Below are positions 12,782 to 24,017 of a DNA stretch of 64,000 nucleotides, piece after piece; the first letter of the stretch is position 1; each line of letters begins with the position of its first letter. The notes beneath the pieces were generated by a model. It had not been told where the DNA came from. It ran no database searches and saw only the letters and a program-made list of their open reading frames with translations. The translations under genes and the position numbers were made by a program. This DNA comes from Paulownia fortunei (taxonomy: Eukaryota > Streptophyta > Magnoliopsida > Lamiales > Paulowniaceae), in NCBI GenBank assembly GCA_019321725.1, contig CM033118.1, positions 7,528,071 through 7,592,070 of the forward strand, written 5' to 3'.

Positions 12782-12804
12782 CGTCGGGTGTCTGACACCC
12801 GACG
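12782..12804. repeat. Perfect 10-bp inverted repeat in GC-rich island
   Basis: CGTCGGGTGT and ACACCCGACG flank a 3-nt loop CTG. It lies at the end of an island built from repeated CGGGTGCC-type words (12680-12800). Strong RNA or DNA hairpin potential is evident. The matching position in the second leader copy (about 13480-13500) keeps only GAGTGTCTGACACCCG, a shorter stem. Confidence 0.75.
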
Positions 12805-12977
12805 CCGGTGATTTTTTTTTATTTTCATATTTAAACAATTTAAATAAGCAATTAAAATTATTCCAATTAAAAATTTCTGAAAATATGCAAAATCAAAATT
12901 TACATAATTAACATGAATTTAAACAATTTAAAAAACATGTATTCATAAATTCGAAATTCACTAAATAAGCGAAACCG

Positions 12978-12991
12978 TGACTCTGATACCA
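12978..12991 (-). other. Vestigial second primer-binding site of the copia element
   Basis: The minus strand reads TGGTATCAGAGTCA, one base different from the functional site at 13691-13704. It is followed by an LTR edge in which TGTTGGG has become TATTGGG. It arose with the tandem leader duplication. Confidence 0.8.
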
Positions 12992-13690
12992 CTATTGGGT
13001 TCGCTATAATCGTAGGGGTATATGCATTGAAAAATTAAAATTTTTATCAAATATAAATGAAATAAGAGGCTCGCAGGCCCCATTTTAAAACCCAAAAATA
13101 TTAAATAAAATCAATCACATTGGTTCAATGGCTCATGATCATCCCATACATGCTTATAATTAACATCATATGCAATTATCAAAACATGTAAATTTACCAA
13201 ATTGTTAAACGCAATTTTTCTTTTAACTTGGTATAATTTTTAATTGCTTGAAAAACAAATTTTCTTTTGAAAAACAATTTTTCAGAAATAATTAAAATTA
13301 AAATTTAATTTTAATATTCCAAAAAATAAAAAAAAATGGACCCAGAACGACACGACGAGCAGCACCACTACTGCCTATCGGGCGAGCGTCGGGTGCCCGC
13401 TGCCGCGTGCTACCGCGCGCAGCACCCAGCGCCGGGTTGGGCGTGCTGGCACCCGCTGCCGGGTGCCTGCGCGCGCAGCCGTCGAGTGTCTGACACCCGA
13501 TAATTAAACAATTTAATTAAGCAATTTTATTTTATTTTTCATATTTAAACAATTTAAATAAGCAATTAAAATTATTCCAATTAAAAATTTCAGAAAATAT
13601 GCAAATCAAATTTTACATAATTAACATGAATTTAAACAATTTAAAAAACATGTATTCATAAATCCGAAATTCACTAAATAAGCGAAACCG

Positions 13691-13704
13691 TGGCTCTGAT
13701 ACCA
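13691..13704 (-). other. Primer-binding site for initiator Met-tRNA (copia)
   Basis: The minus strand reads TGGTATCAGAGCCA, the standard complement of the 3' end of plant initiator methionine tRNA. One base separates it from the LTR edge at 13706. It fixes the element's orientation as minus. Confidence 0.93.
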
Positions 13705-13705
13705 C

Positions 13706-15926
13706 TGTTGGGTTCGCTATAATAGCAGGGGTATACGCAGCGGAAAATTAAAATTTTTATCAAACATAAATTTAACCCATTTGATTCGAAAGCGATTTTA
13801 ACGATCGCGCTTATTCAAGTCAATATATAAATAAATATAAAATCGAATTATACCTTTCGTGCACTCCAGTTGTTGTAGGGAATGAAGCAATCAATTACTT
13901 ATCCTGGACTATCAGAACTCGCAGAGATCCAAATGTCTCCCCTCTATCAAGTCCACGATACGAAAAGCAACACCAATCAAAAGGATTCGCTAGTATCCTT
14001 TTAATTGTTTACTAATCTAGAACCATAGTATATTTTCAAAAACAATAAAGATTAATTCTTTAAGTTTTTGAAACAATAATATGAAAAGAATAACAAGAAA
14101 TTGATTTTCTTTTTCTTTCTTTTATTTTCTTGGAGGGTAAAAATAGAAGACTTTTAAACAAAATAATTTTTGCTCAAATTTTTTGAATTGATTATGTAAT
14201 TTTCATCCCTCATATTTATAGGGCTGAAAATTTTAATCCTTTTCCAACTTTTGGAAAGTTTTTTAATTTTGAATTATTTCAAAACCTTATCTTGGAAGGA
14301 TTCCAAATCTTTCAAGAACTCTTCTCTTTTCTCTCTCCTATTGTATGCGAACTAATTTGAGACTACATTAATCATCAAAATTGTCTACATACATTGTTTG
14401 AACTCTTCAAATAATATCAAGATAGATATATATCATATATATATATATATATATATACTATAATTATATTAAATCTTAGTGGCCTATTTTATCCCATAAA
14501 ATTGGTCACTATATTTATTTATCTATAAATATATTAATTTAAATAAATCATATTTATTTAACTTATTCTCTTCATACTTTAGTGGGCTTTTTAAGTGATC
14601 CACATTTATTTTGGGCTTGGACTCAAAAATCCTCAAATCAATTCAATTCATTCAATCCCAATTTAATCAATCCAATTGATTAATTTAATTTACTCCAATT
14701 GGGCTTCCTAATCAAATTAGGTCCAATTAAATAATTCAATTACTTAATTGAATAATTTAATTTAACTATTAAATTAAATAGAACCCTTAATTAATTAATT
14801 GATCAGTATTAATTAATTAATTTCCAACCATTGGATAAAATCTAAAATTAAAAATGTTACTTTTCATAAAGATGTGTGACCCTCTTAGGTTCACTACTAA
14901 GCTAGTAGTGGGTTTGCAACATTTGCAACTTATGAATAACAATTATTCCAATTAATTAATCCAATTAATTAATCCGCTTGGAATCAACTCCTTAATTCCA
15001 AGAATCTCACTATCCATGAAAACACCTAGCAAGTAATCATAGCAAACTAGTTTTAGGTGAAATAGCGAGTAAACTTATTTCAGTTGCGAGTACCATACAC
15101 GTACGGTCCTTTCGACAACTAATCTCCTGATTGAATCTAAGGCATGGATTATAAGTTGAAACCCTAAATGATTCAATAACTGTGATCCCATTTCAAGTTC
15201 CAATGATTCTTGATGAATCACAATTCATATTGCCTTGGCCAAGGTCTTTGAATCACGAACTATGAAAACACAGGAGATTCCCTTGTTTAAAAAGACAAGT
15301 GTCGAATTCTATGTTGGCCACTAACAAACCTTCATGCACACCAGTGCAACACCCAACATACCCCCTTTGTGATTGTCAAGCAATCAGAAGATATATCAAA
15401 GTGCTGCAGGATGCACACAAGTCTACCATCGTACCTCAAGTCTGATGACTAGTTGTGTACTATCGCAACACATAAATTCTTATTTCGACGGGCAAAGCCT
15501 CCAACTAAGAATTTCTTGCGAGCCATATTCGGTGTACTTGTTCCCTAACAAGCACCCACATACATGCACTTACGTCTCTACGCTAATGTCAATGGAATGT
15601 GACATCCTCGTCTCACGAGCATGCATTATATATACGAGTCTTACTAAGCTATTTGATGTCCCATCTCAAAAAGTTCTCGACTCGAAACTTATTTAAGACC
15701 AAAGCTTTAGAGGCATGTTCCATGATCGCCATCATATGCGCGACCATGCCCCGTAGCTAAATTTGGTCTAAGGACTTTATCTAATGTACAGAAATAAAAA
15801 ATGCAAGACATAAGATAAAGAAAATGCCTTTTTTATTAATATGATTCCCAATAAGATTGTCTTTACAAAAACAAAAGAGTATAATACATTCAATCTAATT
15901 GGGGCGTTGGGCATCCTACTCTAACA
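13706..15926 (-). repeat. Copia 5' LTR
   Basis: This 2221-bp repeat matches 5295-7499. Its right end, ...CTCTAACA at 15926, is followed not by host DNA but by ATCTCCCACTTGCCC, the polypurine tract and pol 3' end of another copia body. The LTR is therefore shared between two element bodies (see 15927-16744). Confidence 0.9.
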
Positions 15927-16744
15927 ATCTCCCACTTGCCCTAGCTTCAATTGCCAATGTATCTAAGGCCCATCTTCTCAAGATGTCCGTCGAATATCTT
16001 CTATGCTAAGGGTTTAGTAAGTGGGTCTGCTACATTTTCTGCTGAGGCAATTCGATCCACAATGACGTCGCCACTACCAATGATCTCTCTGATCAGGTGA
16101 TATCGTCTCATTATGTGCTTGGATCTTTGATGAGATCTTGGCTAATTTTCTTTTATTTTGTTGAATTGTGAAAATGAGGTTATGGGGAGTAATAGTATAT
16201 AAACAATTCGTCAAAGCTACCATCGTGCCTCAAGTGTGAGGACTAGTCGTGTACTATCGCAACACAGAAATTCTTATTTCGACGGGCAAAACCTCCAACT
16301 AAGAATTTCTTGCGGGCCATATTCGATGTACTTGTTCCCTAACAAGCACCCACATACATGCACTTACGTCTGTACGCTAATGTCAATGGAATGTGACATT
16401 TTCGTCTCACGAGCATGCATTATATGTACAAGTCTTATTGAGCTATTTGATGTCCCATCTCAAAAAGCTCTCGACTCGAAACTTATTTAAGACCAAAGGC
16501 TTAGAGGCATGTTCCATGATCGCCATCATATGCGCGACCATGCCCCGTAGCTAAATTTGGTCTAAGGACTTTATCTAATGTGTAGAAATAAAAAATACAA
16601 GACATAAGACAAAGAAAATATATTTTTATTAATATGATTTTCAATTAAATTATCTTTACAAAATAAAATAATTTATACAGTTTATACGATTCATCACCAC
16701 CGCAATCTATATTCTTGAAGTTAAGCATATAATTGATTGTATTT
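15927..16744 (-). mobile_element. Second copia body with large deletions, plus partial third LTR
   Basis: Three non-adjacent copia segments are joined. Bases 15927-16143 match 7500-7717 (pol 3' end). Bases 16142-16216 match about 10157-10230 (between protease and integrase). Bases 16217 to about 16670 match the LTR from 6998/15422 onward. The remaining 75 bp to 16744 no longer align with the other LTR ends. A CCTGA at 16745-16749 repeats the CCTGA at 5290-5294 left of the first LTR, consistent with one target-site duplication around the whole array. A frame at 16236-16490 is only the LTR-derived shadow frame. Confidence 0.8.
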
Positions 16745-16749
16745 CCTGA

Positions 16750-17031
16750 TGTTATTCTAACACTTTTCTATTTTGGAATGAATAAAACATGAATAAGAGG
16801 GATTCATTAAACAGGATCCTTCTTTTCTTTCGAAAAAGTTTTAATAATTTCATTTCATTATATATAGATAAGTAATGTAATTAACTATATTTAATAAAGT
16901 TTTGAAATATAAATATAATAAATATATTTAGTAGATCTCTAAAATTTAAATATAATGAATACTGATAGAAAAGCAAATGTATTACTATAGATAAACACCA
17001 AATCCAAACAATTTCAAACTCATGGGGAACC
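16750..17031. other. Spacer: hAT remnant and distal RACK1 upstream DNA
   Basis: AT-rich DNA follows the copia array. The first bases (TGTTATTCTAACAC) are probably the displaced end of the hAT element. The rest shows no coding potential or clear repeat. It leads directly into the RACK1 core promoter. Confidence 0.4.
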
Positions 17032-17192
17032 GGCCCACTCACCCACGCTCCGAAACCCTAATTTCCCAATCCTATATATATTCTCCTTAACTAGAATTAG
17101 GGCTTCCTATTTCCATCTCCTCCGCCTCTCCTCTCCTCTCCTCTCCTCAAAAACCCTAAGCAGCCACACACGCTACGCACCAGTAATACGTC
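17032..17192 (+). promoter_or_regulatory. RACK1 promoter and 5' leader: site II, telo-boxes, pyrimidine-rich tract
   Basis: GGCCCA at 17032-17037 is a site II element (TGGGCC-type on the other strand). Telo-boxes AAACCCTAA occur at 17053-17061 and 17151-17159. A TATATATA run at 17073-17080 could be the TATA box. The leader contains a long CT-rich block (17113-17148) with a repeated CTCTC core. Site II plus telo-box pairs are known from promoters of plant ribosomal-protein and translation genes, which fits a ribosome-associated product. The transcription start is inferred, not seen. Confidence 0.7.
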
Positions 17193-19012
17193 ATGGCGCA
17201 AGAACAACTGATCCTCCGCGGCACCATGCGCGCCCACACCGACTGGGTCACCGCCATTGCCACTCCTATAGACAACTCCGACATGATCGTCACTTCCTCC
17301 CGGGACAAATCCATCATCTTGTGGGCCCTCACCAAGGAGGACAGGACCTACGGTGTCGCCCGCCGCCGCTTGACTGGTCACTCCCACTTCGTTGAGGACG
17401 TCGTCCTCTCTTCCGATGGCCAGTTTGCGCTCTCCGGCTCCTGGGACGGCGAGCTCCGCCTCTGGGACTTACAGACCGGCGCCACTGCCCGTCGCTTCGT
17501 GGGCCACACCAAAGACGTTCTATCCGTCGCCTTCTCCGTCGACAACCGTCAGATCATGTCGGCGTCCCGTGACAAGACTATCAAGCTCTGGAACACGCTT
17601 GGAGAGTGTAAATACACTATTCAAGATCAAGACGCCCATTCTGATTGGGTGTCTTGCGTGAGGTTCTCGCCGAATACGCTGCAGCCCACCATTGTGTCGG
17701 GTTCGTGGGATAAGACTGTCAAGATTTGGAATTTGACAAATTGTAAGCTGCGGTCGACATTGGCCGGCCACTCTGGCTATGTGAATACGGTGGCAGTGTC
17801 GCCGGATGGGTCGTTGTGCGCCAGTGGTGGGAAAGATGGTGTGATTTTGCTGTGGGATTTGGCAGAGGGGAAGAAGCTGTACTCATTGGATGCTGGCTCG
17901 ATTATTAATGCGCTCTGCTTCAGCCCAAATAGGTACTGGCTTTGCGCTGCAACTGAGGCTAGCATTAAGATTTGGGATTTGGAGAGCAAGAGTGTGGTTG
18001 TGGATCTCAAGGTGGATTTGAAGCAAGAGAGCGAAATGACAGCTGAAGGGACGCAAACCGCTGCTGGTAAAAACAAGGTATTGTTTTTTTCACTATGTAG
18101 TAGTAGTAGTAGTAGTTTTCTTGGTGCTGCTCTTTTGTTTCATTGTTTTGCTTCAGTTGTCTGAAATTGTGGATTATCGTTTTAGTAATGGATTCTTGTT
18201 TCTTGGGTTCTTCTTACGCCAGTCTTGAACTTTGCAGCCACTTTTGAAATTTAGCTAATGGAGTATTTTTTTTGTTTTGTTGATGCATTTTGTGTCTTTA
18301 ATTGATTCTTATAAAATGATCAAAATAACACCTTGGTTTGTTTGCTGTGAGATTTGTTGCTCTTTATTGATGTTTAACCAGCCTTTGAACTTAAAATGTG
18401 TCTTTTTAAGTGTAACAGAGTTGTGGTTTACTGCAATGATAGATCTTATTCCCTGTAATTACTGATGCCAATACGTTTTTGTTCTATAACAAGGCCTTCA
18501 AAATTACTAAGAGCACTTCAAATATTCAAGAATCCATTTTCCTTTTTCTATTCGTAGTAGAAGAGATTGCATTATAATTCCTTTTGTCCTCTTTTTAGTA
18601 GATTGGTATGTTTGCGGTGAAGTGATGTGCACATTACATTGACAACATGCCTGAAAAATTTAAATCAGATCATTAGTAAGCTTGTTGATGCTGTCTTTGA
18701 CTGGCAAAATTGCCCTTTCTCGTATGTACTGTTATGCTGAATGTTTATATAGTTGCACTGAATTTTATATTGAAGTTGGTCACAGATAGATACCATTTTT
18801 ATGCTAGAGTGCTTAATTGGGTGCTTGGTGGAACAGAGACATAATTGGATAATGCTTCTTATATTTTTCTGTGTTGTGAAGTATTTGATGTTGGTAAATT
18901 TTTGTTGTAGGTCATATACTGCACCAGTCTCAACTGGAGTGCAGATGGAAGCACTCTTTTCAGTGGTTATACGGATGGTGTTGTCCGAGTTTGGGGTATT
19001 GGACGTTATTAA
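17193..19012 (+). CDS. RACK1: RACK1 / guanine nucleotide-binding protein beta-like, ribosome-associated WD40 scaffold (2 exons)
   Basis: Exon 1 is 17193-18077 and exon 2 is 18911-19012, with a GT...AG intron of 833 bp in phase 0. Together they encode 328 residues, the normal RACK1 length. Seven WD repeats are visible by their ends: [11 protein letters not shown] (about 36-46), [12 protein letters not shown] (82-93), [11 protein letters not shown] (125-135), [12 protein letters not shown] (170-181), [12 protein letters not shown] (212-223), [11 protein letters not shown] (253-263) and [12 protein letters not shown] at the C terminus (exon 2). RACK1 sits on the 40S ribosomal subunit near the mRNA exit and scaffolds signalling proteins; plant RACK1 acts in hormone and immune responses. 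The basic SRDK loop in blade 1 corresponds to the known ribosome contact. No damage is seen. A TAG trinucleotide repeat (18098-18116) lies at the start of the intron. Repeat-rich DNA flanks the gene on both sides. Confidence 0.98.
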
Positions 19013-20245
19013 AAAGCACATTTAGCCGAGTTGTTACAGTGATTTTATTTTACTACTAGATTCAAGTCTAAAAAGAGGAAGGATATTTGGACCCTCTGTG
19101 TTTTTTTAAGGTTTTGGGGTCTTGGCTATTTTAATTTTGAGTATTTCTACCCGGCACATTTTATGTTTTACGACTGTTAACCAAAGTTGTTTTGCTTAAT
19201 TGAGATCGTTGGAAATCTGCTTGTTTTGTTGCCGTCTTATCTTAATTTTCCCTAGTAAGAGCTGAAGGCCTGTGTGGGATTTTTGCTGTATACTTTGCAA
19301 GAAGTTTCTTTTATTTAAGAGCGAGCATAGAGTACGAAATAGGATGCGCAGTAGCTGCACCATCTGCTAATAACATCTCTATACAGACAGCAGGCATGGA
19401 TGTAAGATTCAACACTAGGAAGAAAACATAGGAGTAGGAAAAACTGCTGTCAAACTGGCTGGCCTAACAATTAATTGGGTTGTTGGTAAGGTCGTTTTAA
19501 CCTTTTGAAAAAAATTAGTTGATCTATCTGTGTATTATATTAAAGCTAAATATATATATTAACAGGGTGTTTGGAAGAGTTTATAATTTTTTAAGCTGTC
19601 AAGAGCTTATAACTTAAAAAATAATGTTTGATATTTTTTTGTTTGAAAGAGTATCAAATTTATAAAAAAATTATTTAAGAGTTTATAATTTTTTTTAAAA
19701 AAGAAAAGTATTTCATTTCAATTTATTTTTAAAATGAAATTTTATTTAAATAATTTTTTAATTATAAAATTAGTGTTATTAATATGTTATAAATTTTATA
19801 ATTTTATTTTATTTAAATATTTAAATAATTTATTTTTAAAATAAGATAAAATGTGGAAGCTCGTAAGATTAGCCAAATACCCTCTGAGTTGATTAAACTG
19901 ACAAATGGAAATGAAAATAAGCAATTAGATGCAAAATTAGAAGTCTTGATGGCTTACGAGCCCTAAATTATTTCTTGGAGTTGGGTGACATTAGAAGCCT
20001 TACTCTACTCGTTGGTTTGAATTAGAGCCCACACGTAAAACCCATTTATTCACTTCATTGGTTTGAATTGAAGCGCACAACTCAAGCCCATTCATTTAAT
20101 CTTGTGCTGTAAAATGAAGCTCTAAAAGAAGACCAGAAACTTTATATGATGGTTTTCACTTGATAGAAGTGGTAGTATCCGATTCACCTTTTATAAATGA
20201 GGTTAGAGTATTTCTGATGTCAAAAATTTGAATTCTGCCCATTCC

Positions 20246-20372
20246 CTTCTATAGATAAAATAAATATGAATAAACACAAAATATAGAATACAATAAAAAT
20301 TAACTTATTCCCCTCCTATAGATAAAGTAAATATGAATAAACACAAAACATAGAATATAGTAAAAATTAACT
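20246..20372. repeat. Tandem duplication of about 64 bp
   Basis: CTATAGATAAAATAAATATG...AAAAATTAACTTA (20250-20305) is repeated at 20316-20372 with a few substitutions (CTATAGATAAAGTAAATATG). It is non-coding. A simple two-copy duplication downstream of RACK1. Confidence 0.8.
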
Positions 20373-21306
20373 TAATGCACAAAACACCATAATGAAATCA
20401 AGAAAAGTGAGTGTGGTGAGCCAAACTATGACACCAAGGGTTGATCAAACCCTCCTTTCTTTTAGTCCATTGGAAGGGCAGGCACCGGAAATGCTAAACA
20501 AAACGAGACATCATGAGTTGGGACATTAATAAAACGTACATAGTTTCCTTATATTTCAAAAATTAAGAACACAACACTTTTAGTAATTGATATAAAAAAC
20601 GTCATGTTAATGTTGTTATCACTAAAAGAAAGTATACGAAGTATGACCTCTAATGAATAAAACTTACTATATTCTAAATTTATTATTTTTAATTTTATTT
20701 TAACACATTTTGAAATAAGATTTTTTTTAAAAAAATAATGAATTTTTTATTTATTTTTTCTTCAAAAATACCCACTCACTTTAAATAATGATTGCGACAC
20801 CGCTAATTTTTACCACTATTTTTTAAGGAGAATAATATAAACAAGCATACGCAAAAATTTTATTTTTTTAATTCTCATCTAAAATTTCATATCGAATAAA
20901 AGTGGATAAAAATAAAGGATAGAAGGGAGTAATAAAACGCACTTAGGGCAAAATCTATAAGTATTTTTGCTTAATTTTAGGGTACAATTTGGTACGTTGG
21001 ATACATATCTAAAGAGTGTTCTATACTAATATATTAGGGTACACTTATGTTTGAATTGTACAAAATGAGCAAAAAAAACTTCTTACATTGTACGTATATT
21101 CCGAAAAATTCTTGTGTACCAGGAATTATATTGTATTGATGTCACGTAATTTATATTTTTTACTATTTTTTATATTCGGTATATTTTTTTTTTGTTAGTA
21201 TTCCCTCCATTCTCATTTCCCCTTGGAAGCCCACTCACACGATGGTCGTCCAACTTTTGCTTGTTATTCACCACTGTTTTTGCTTAATAAATGCGTTGCA
21301 TTGACA

Positions 21307-21341
21307 AAAAAGACAAAAAAAAAAAAAAAAAAAAAAATGAA
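21307..21341. repeat. Poly(A) tract
   Basis: A run of about 28 A residues is followed by an A-rich stretch with G interruptions. It could be the tail of a decayed retroposon or simple sequence; no SINE or LINE body was recognised upstream. Confidence 0.6.
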
Positions 21342-21702
21342 GAAAAAAAAGGAAAAAACAAGAACATAAAGGTGAAAACTATTATATGAGTTTTCAGAAA
21401 AGGAAACTTGATATACCTAAATAAAAACAAAAAACTAAGGGTTAAAATGAATAATAAAAATATATAACAAAAAGAATAGGAAGGGACGAAAAGTGATAAT
21501 CACAAGATACATACATATGTCATGATATGACATGGTTGTAAACTTTACAGGGGTCATTCCCGGTCCACCCCAACATTATTGGATTGGAAGAAGGGGTGGA
21601 TTGAATTCAATAATATTGGACTGTGAAAATTAATTAATTTCCTATAATTCAATTTAATAGTGTTTGATGGTGAAAATCATGTACTCCTAATAGTAACGGA
21701 TA

Positions 21703-22700
21703 TGTCGCGTATTTTGCGAACATAACTATACTGTATCGTAGATAAGTAATAAAATAGATAAATAGGATATTATTTTCACGAGAACTGTGGAATTACAAAA
21801 TATCAAAATTAATTAACTCTAATTGTATTTAAACAATCAAATCAAAATGGTGATTAACGCAAATTAAGAAAATACTAAACTAATGTGCAAAAATAAATTA
21901 AGATTAATTTATATGACTTAAAAACCTAGGGTTTAGGGTTTATAATTTCACCATAATTAATCAGATTTGAACACTTAAACGCATCAGTCTCAATTTATTT
22001 TCCTAGTTAATAGTCGTGAATCCCTCAATTATTCAATAGCCTCTCCCAAGGTCTAATGAAAATTTTACCAATTGTTAACCCACTATATTTCTATGTGAAT
22101 TAAATAATTAATAAATCATTGGGCTTTATAGATCTCAATTAAAACTACACAAATCATGCAAGTGTATTCCTATCTTACATATAATTTATGATTTTCTACA
22201 CATACAACTAGACACATATATCACCCCCTAAATCAATATGATTAGGAAATCATTGAATTAATCCAAGTAATTGAAAGCAATAAAAACCATGTAGAAAACT
22301 TCAACTAAATCAAATAAACATTCAATTGAATTGAAAGAGAAATTCAAATCATCCTAATTAGGTTACATCAAAACCTTAGAAAAAATAATTAGCACATAAT
22401 CATGTCTATCAAATCCATGTACAAATTTGAATGAATGATAAAAGCAAAATCACGAGAAAAAAGGGATGAAGAAAAATCTGAAATTTTCAAAGATGAAGCT
22501 CCCAACTTGGTTCTCAAGCCTTCTTCTTTCCTCTCCTTTTATTTTTCAAAGTCTCATGAAGTCCCAAAATGACCTAAAGTTTTGCTAAGAGTTGACTTTT
22601 ATAGTTTTTCCAAAGTGAGTAAAAATTCGAGTCCAAAAATCACACTTTTGGAAATCTGCATCATTTAGCGCCTACGCGCCAAGTAACGACGCCTAGGTGC
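21703..22700 (-). repeat. Element A 3' LTR, first part (split by element B)
   Basis: It aligns with the start of the right LTR (46825 onward): ATTTTGCGAA, ATAAGTAATAAA, CACGAGAACTGT, AACAATCAAATCAAA and later blocks occur in the same order. It breaks at 22700 with GGTGC, exactly at the element B insertion, and resumes at 34351. Confidence 0.9.
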
Positions 22701-24017
22701 TGCTACAACTTTAAGGTTGCAAACCTAAGTGTAGGTTGTATTAAGTAATAAATTTTTTATTTGTCCGAGGTCGATTCACAGGGAAGTTGCTTGAAGAATT
22801 TAAGATTATAATTCTAAAAATATGGAATTTATGTGAATCAAAATATATGAGCAATTAATGTATGTTGTAACTAAAGAAAAAACCAAAGTAATAAAAGTAC
22901 TGAGTATTAGAGATCCACTCTTGAGTTGTAGATAGAGAAACGGTTAGTTATTCTTTTTACCTCTATTAATTGCCACTATTGGAATCCATATATAATGAAG
23001 GTTCCAATGGGAAGATATTATCAAATAACTCATGCAGTAAGGTAATCATGATATTGTCTTACTATTGTAAATTATCTTTTAACGTCAATACTTATTTATG
23101 GGATCAAGTATTTATATACACCTTTGTCAACAACAAATCAAGACTTTACATTAACAGTCGATGGGATAAAACCATACAATAAGCTAAATAAACACAAGTA
23201 TATATTGTGCCATTGGAGATACATAAATCAATAATCATCACAAAGCAAGCATGTTTAGATCAAAACTCAAAATAATAATACAACATACTTAAATATTTTT
23301 TACCCTTATAACCATTCATTTTCCTCCATCAAGTGGTTCGCTCTTTTTCCTTAATAAAATAAAATTTAGAAAGACATAATAAAAGTAGAAAGTAGTACAA
23401 ATAGAAGAGAAACTAGAGAATATATTTTTATTACTACAAGAACACTTACATTGCTAGAAAATTTAACCTAAAGAAACCGTCTACCCCCCTCTCTTACAAG
23501 CTTAATATATGACATATTTATAGCCCATATTTTTACCATTTTGACACATTTTCTCACCATTTTATCTTCAACAAACATGTGTATTTACATTTTGTATATA
23601 ACATATCCAAATTTCAGCCCAAAATAAATTTTGTCTTAAGAGATATGACCTAATTGGTTAAATAAGTTAATACTGGGGTGATCTGTGATATGAATTTTGG
23701 TGATCTATTTTGTGCAACCACTTGAATGAATTTTTTGCTATAATCAAGACTGAATTGGGCTGAGCTTCCAACAAAAAAGTTGTACTTCTATCTCTTGGCT
23801 TTTAAATAAAATAAGTTTCAGGTCCACAGGGCTTTTGTTCATGAAGTTCTGCTCAAAATACAAAAATTGCAGAAGTTTGGAATATGCTTCTTTTGATCTT
23901 TTTATATTCATTGGTTCCCTAACATAAAACATTAATAAAACAATAATATTAACAAGAATAAAACAAGAAAAATATAAAGTATTTGATACAAAAATATGTT
24001 AAAATATGCACTTATCA
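22701..24017 (-). repeat. Element B 3' LTR (1317 bp)
   Basis: It matches 32751-34350 but differs by two larger indels. It has about 30 bp extra after AAACGG (near 22945-22975), and it lacks about 295 bp present in the right LTR at about 33560-33855. It ends CACTTATCA, next to the polypurine tract. Confidence 0.88.

Larger units (their letters stand above)
11409..13705 (-). other. Copia 5' leader with GC-rich islands
   Basis: This 2.3-kb untranslated leader separates the gag start from the 5' LTR. It has no long minus-strand frame. Its left part is AT-rich with short pyrimidine tracts. The right part is a tandem duplication (12387-13770, separate entry). Two GC-rich islands at 12644-12812 and 13337-13503 stand out sharply from the AT-rich surroundings. 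Confidence 0.7.
12387..13770. repeat. Tandem duplication of leader, primer-binding site and LTR edge
   Basis: Unit 1 (12387-13057) and unit 2 (13058-13770) begin with the same TGAAATAAGAGGCTCGCAGG and run in parallel through the GC-rich island to a primer-binding site and about 65 bp of LTR. In unit 1 the LTR piece (12993-13057, TATTGGGTTCGC...ATATAAA) joins directly to the start of unit 2. The two breakpoints share ACATAAAT: left edge at about 12380, LTR at about 13764. Microhomology-mediated duplication is therefore likely. Confidence 0.85.
5295..15926 (-). mobile_element. Ty1/copia LTR retrotransposon, minus strand, degenerate
   Basis: Two direct repeats of about 2.2 kb (5295-7499 and 13706-15926) begin TGTTGGGTTCGC and end CTACTCTAACA on the plus strand. 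They enclose gag-protease, integrase and reverse transcriptase/RNase H pieces that read on the minus strand in copia order. The primer-binding site at 13704-13691 matches initiator methionine tRNA. The polypurine tract lies just right of 7499 (minus-strand AAGTGGGAGATT). Every pol domain carries stops or key substitutions, so this copy is not autonomous. The long LTRs and a 2.3-kb leader suggest a Tork/Angela-like lineage, but I cannot assign it firmly. Confidence 0.93.
19013..21702. other. RACK1 3' UTR and AT-rich intergenic DNA
   Basis: About the first 300 bp are probably 3' UTR; no certain polyadenylation signal is visible. The remainder is AT-rich and non-coding. It contains a short tandem duplication (20246-20372) and a long poly(A) run near 21307. 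Words resembling Stowaway ends (GGGAGTA near 20930, TATTCCCTCCATTC near 21197) occur, but no complete element could be delimited. No genes are seen. Confidence 0.5.

Noticed and set aside
12592..12911. Three overlapping arginine/alanine-rich frames on both strands
   Set aside because: They follow the GC-rich island of the copia leader, where stop codons are rare; no conserved motif.
16750..16762. TGTTATTCTAACA as the true right end of the copia array
   Set aside because: It looks like an LTR end, but CCTGA just before it repeats the left flank, so this stretch is more likely displaced hAT sequence; undecided.
17097..17387. Antisense frames over RACK1 exon 1 (also 17392-17661, 17520-17771, 17777-18076)
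   Set aside because: Shadow frames of a GC-richer exon; the WD40 frame fully explains the sequence.
20640..21215. Stowaway-like end words (GGGAGTA, TATTCCCTCCATTC)
   Set aside because: The matching opposite ends are missing, so no element can be delimited.
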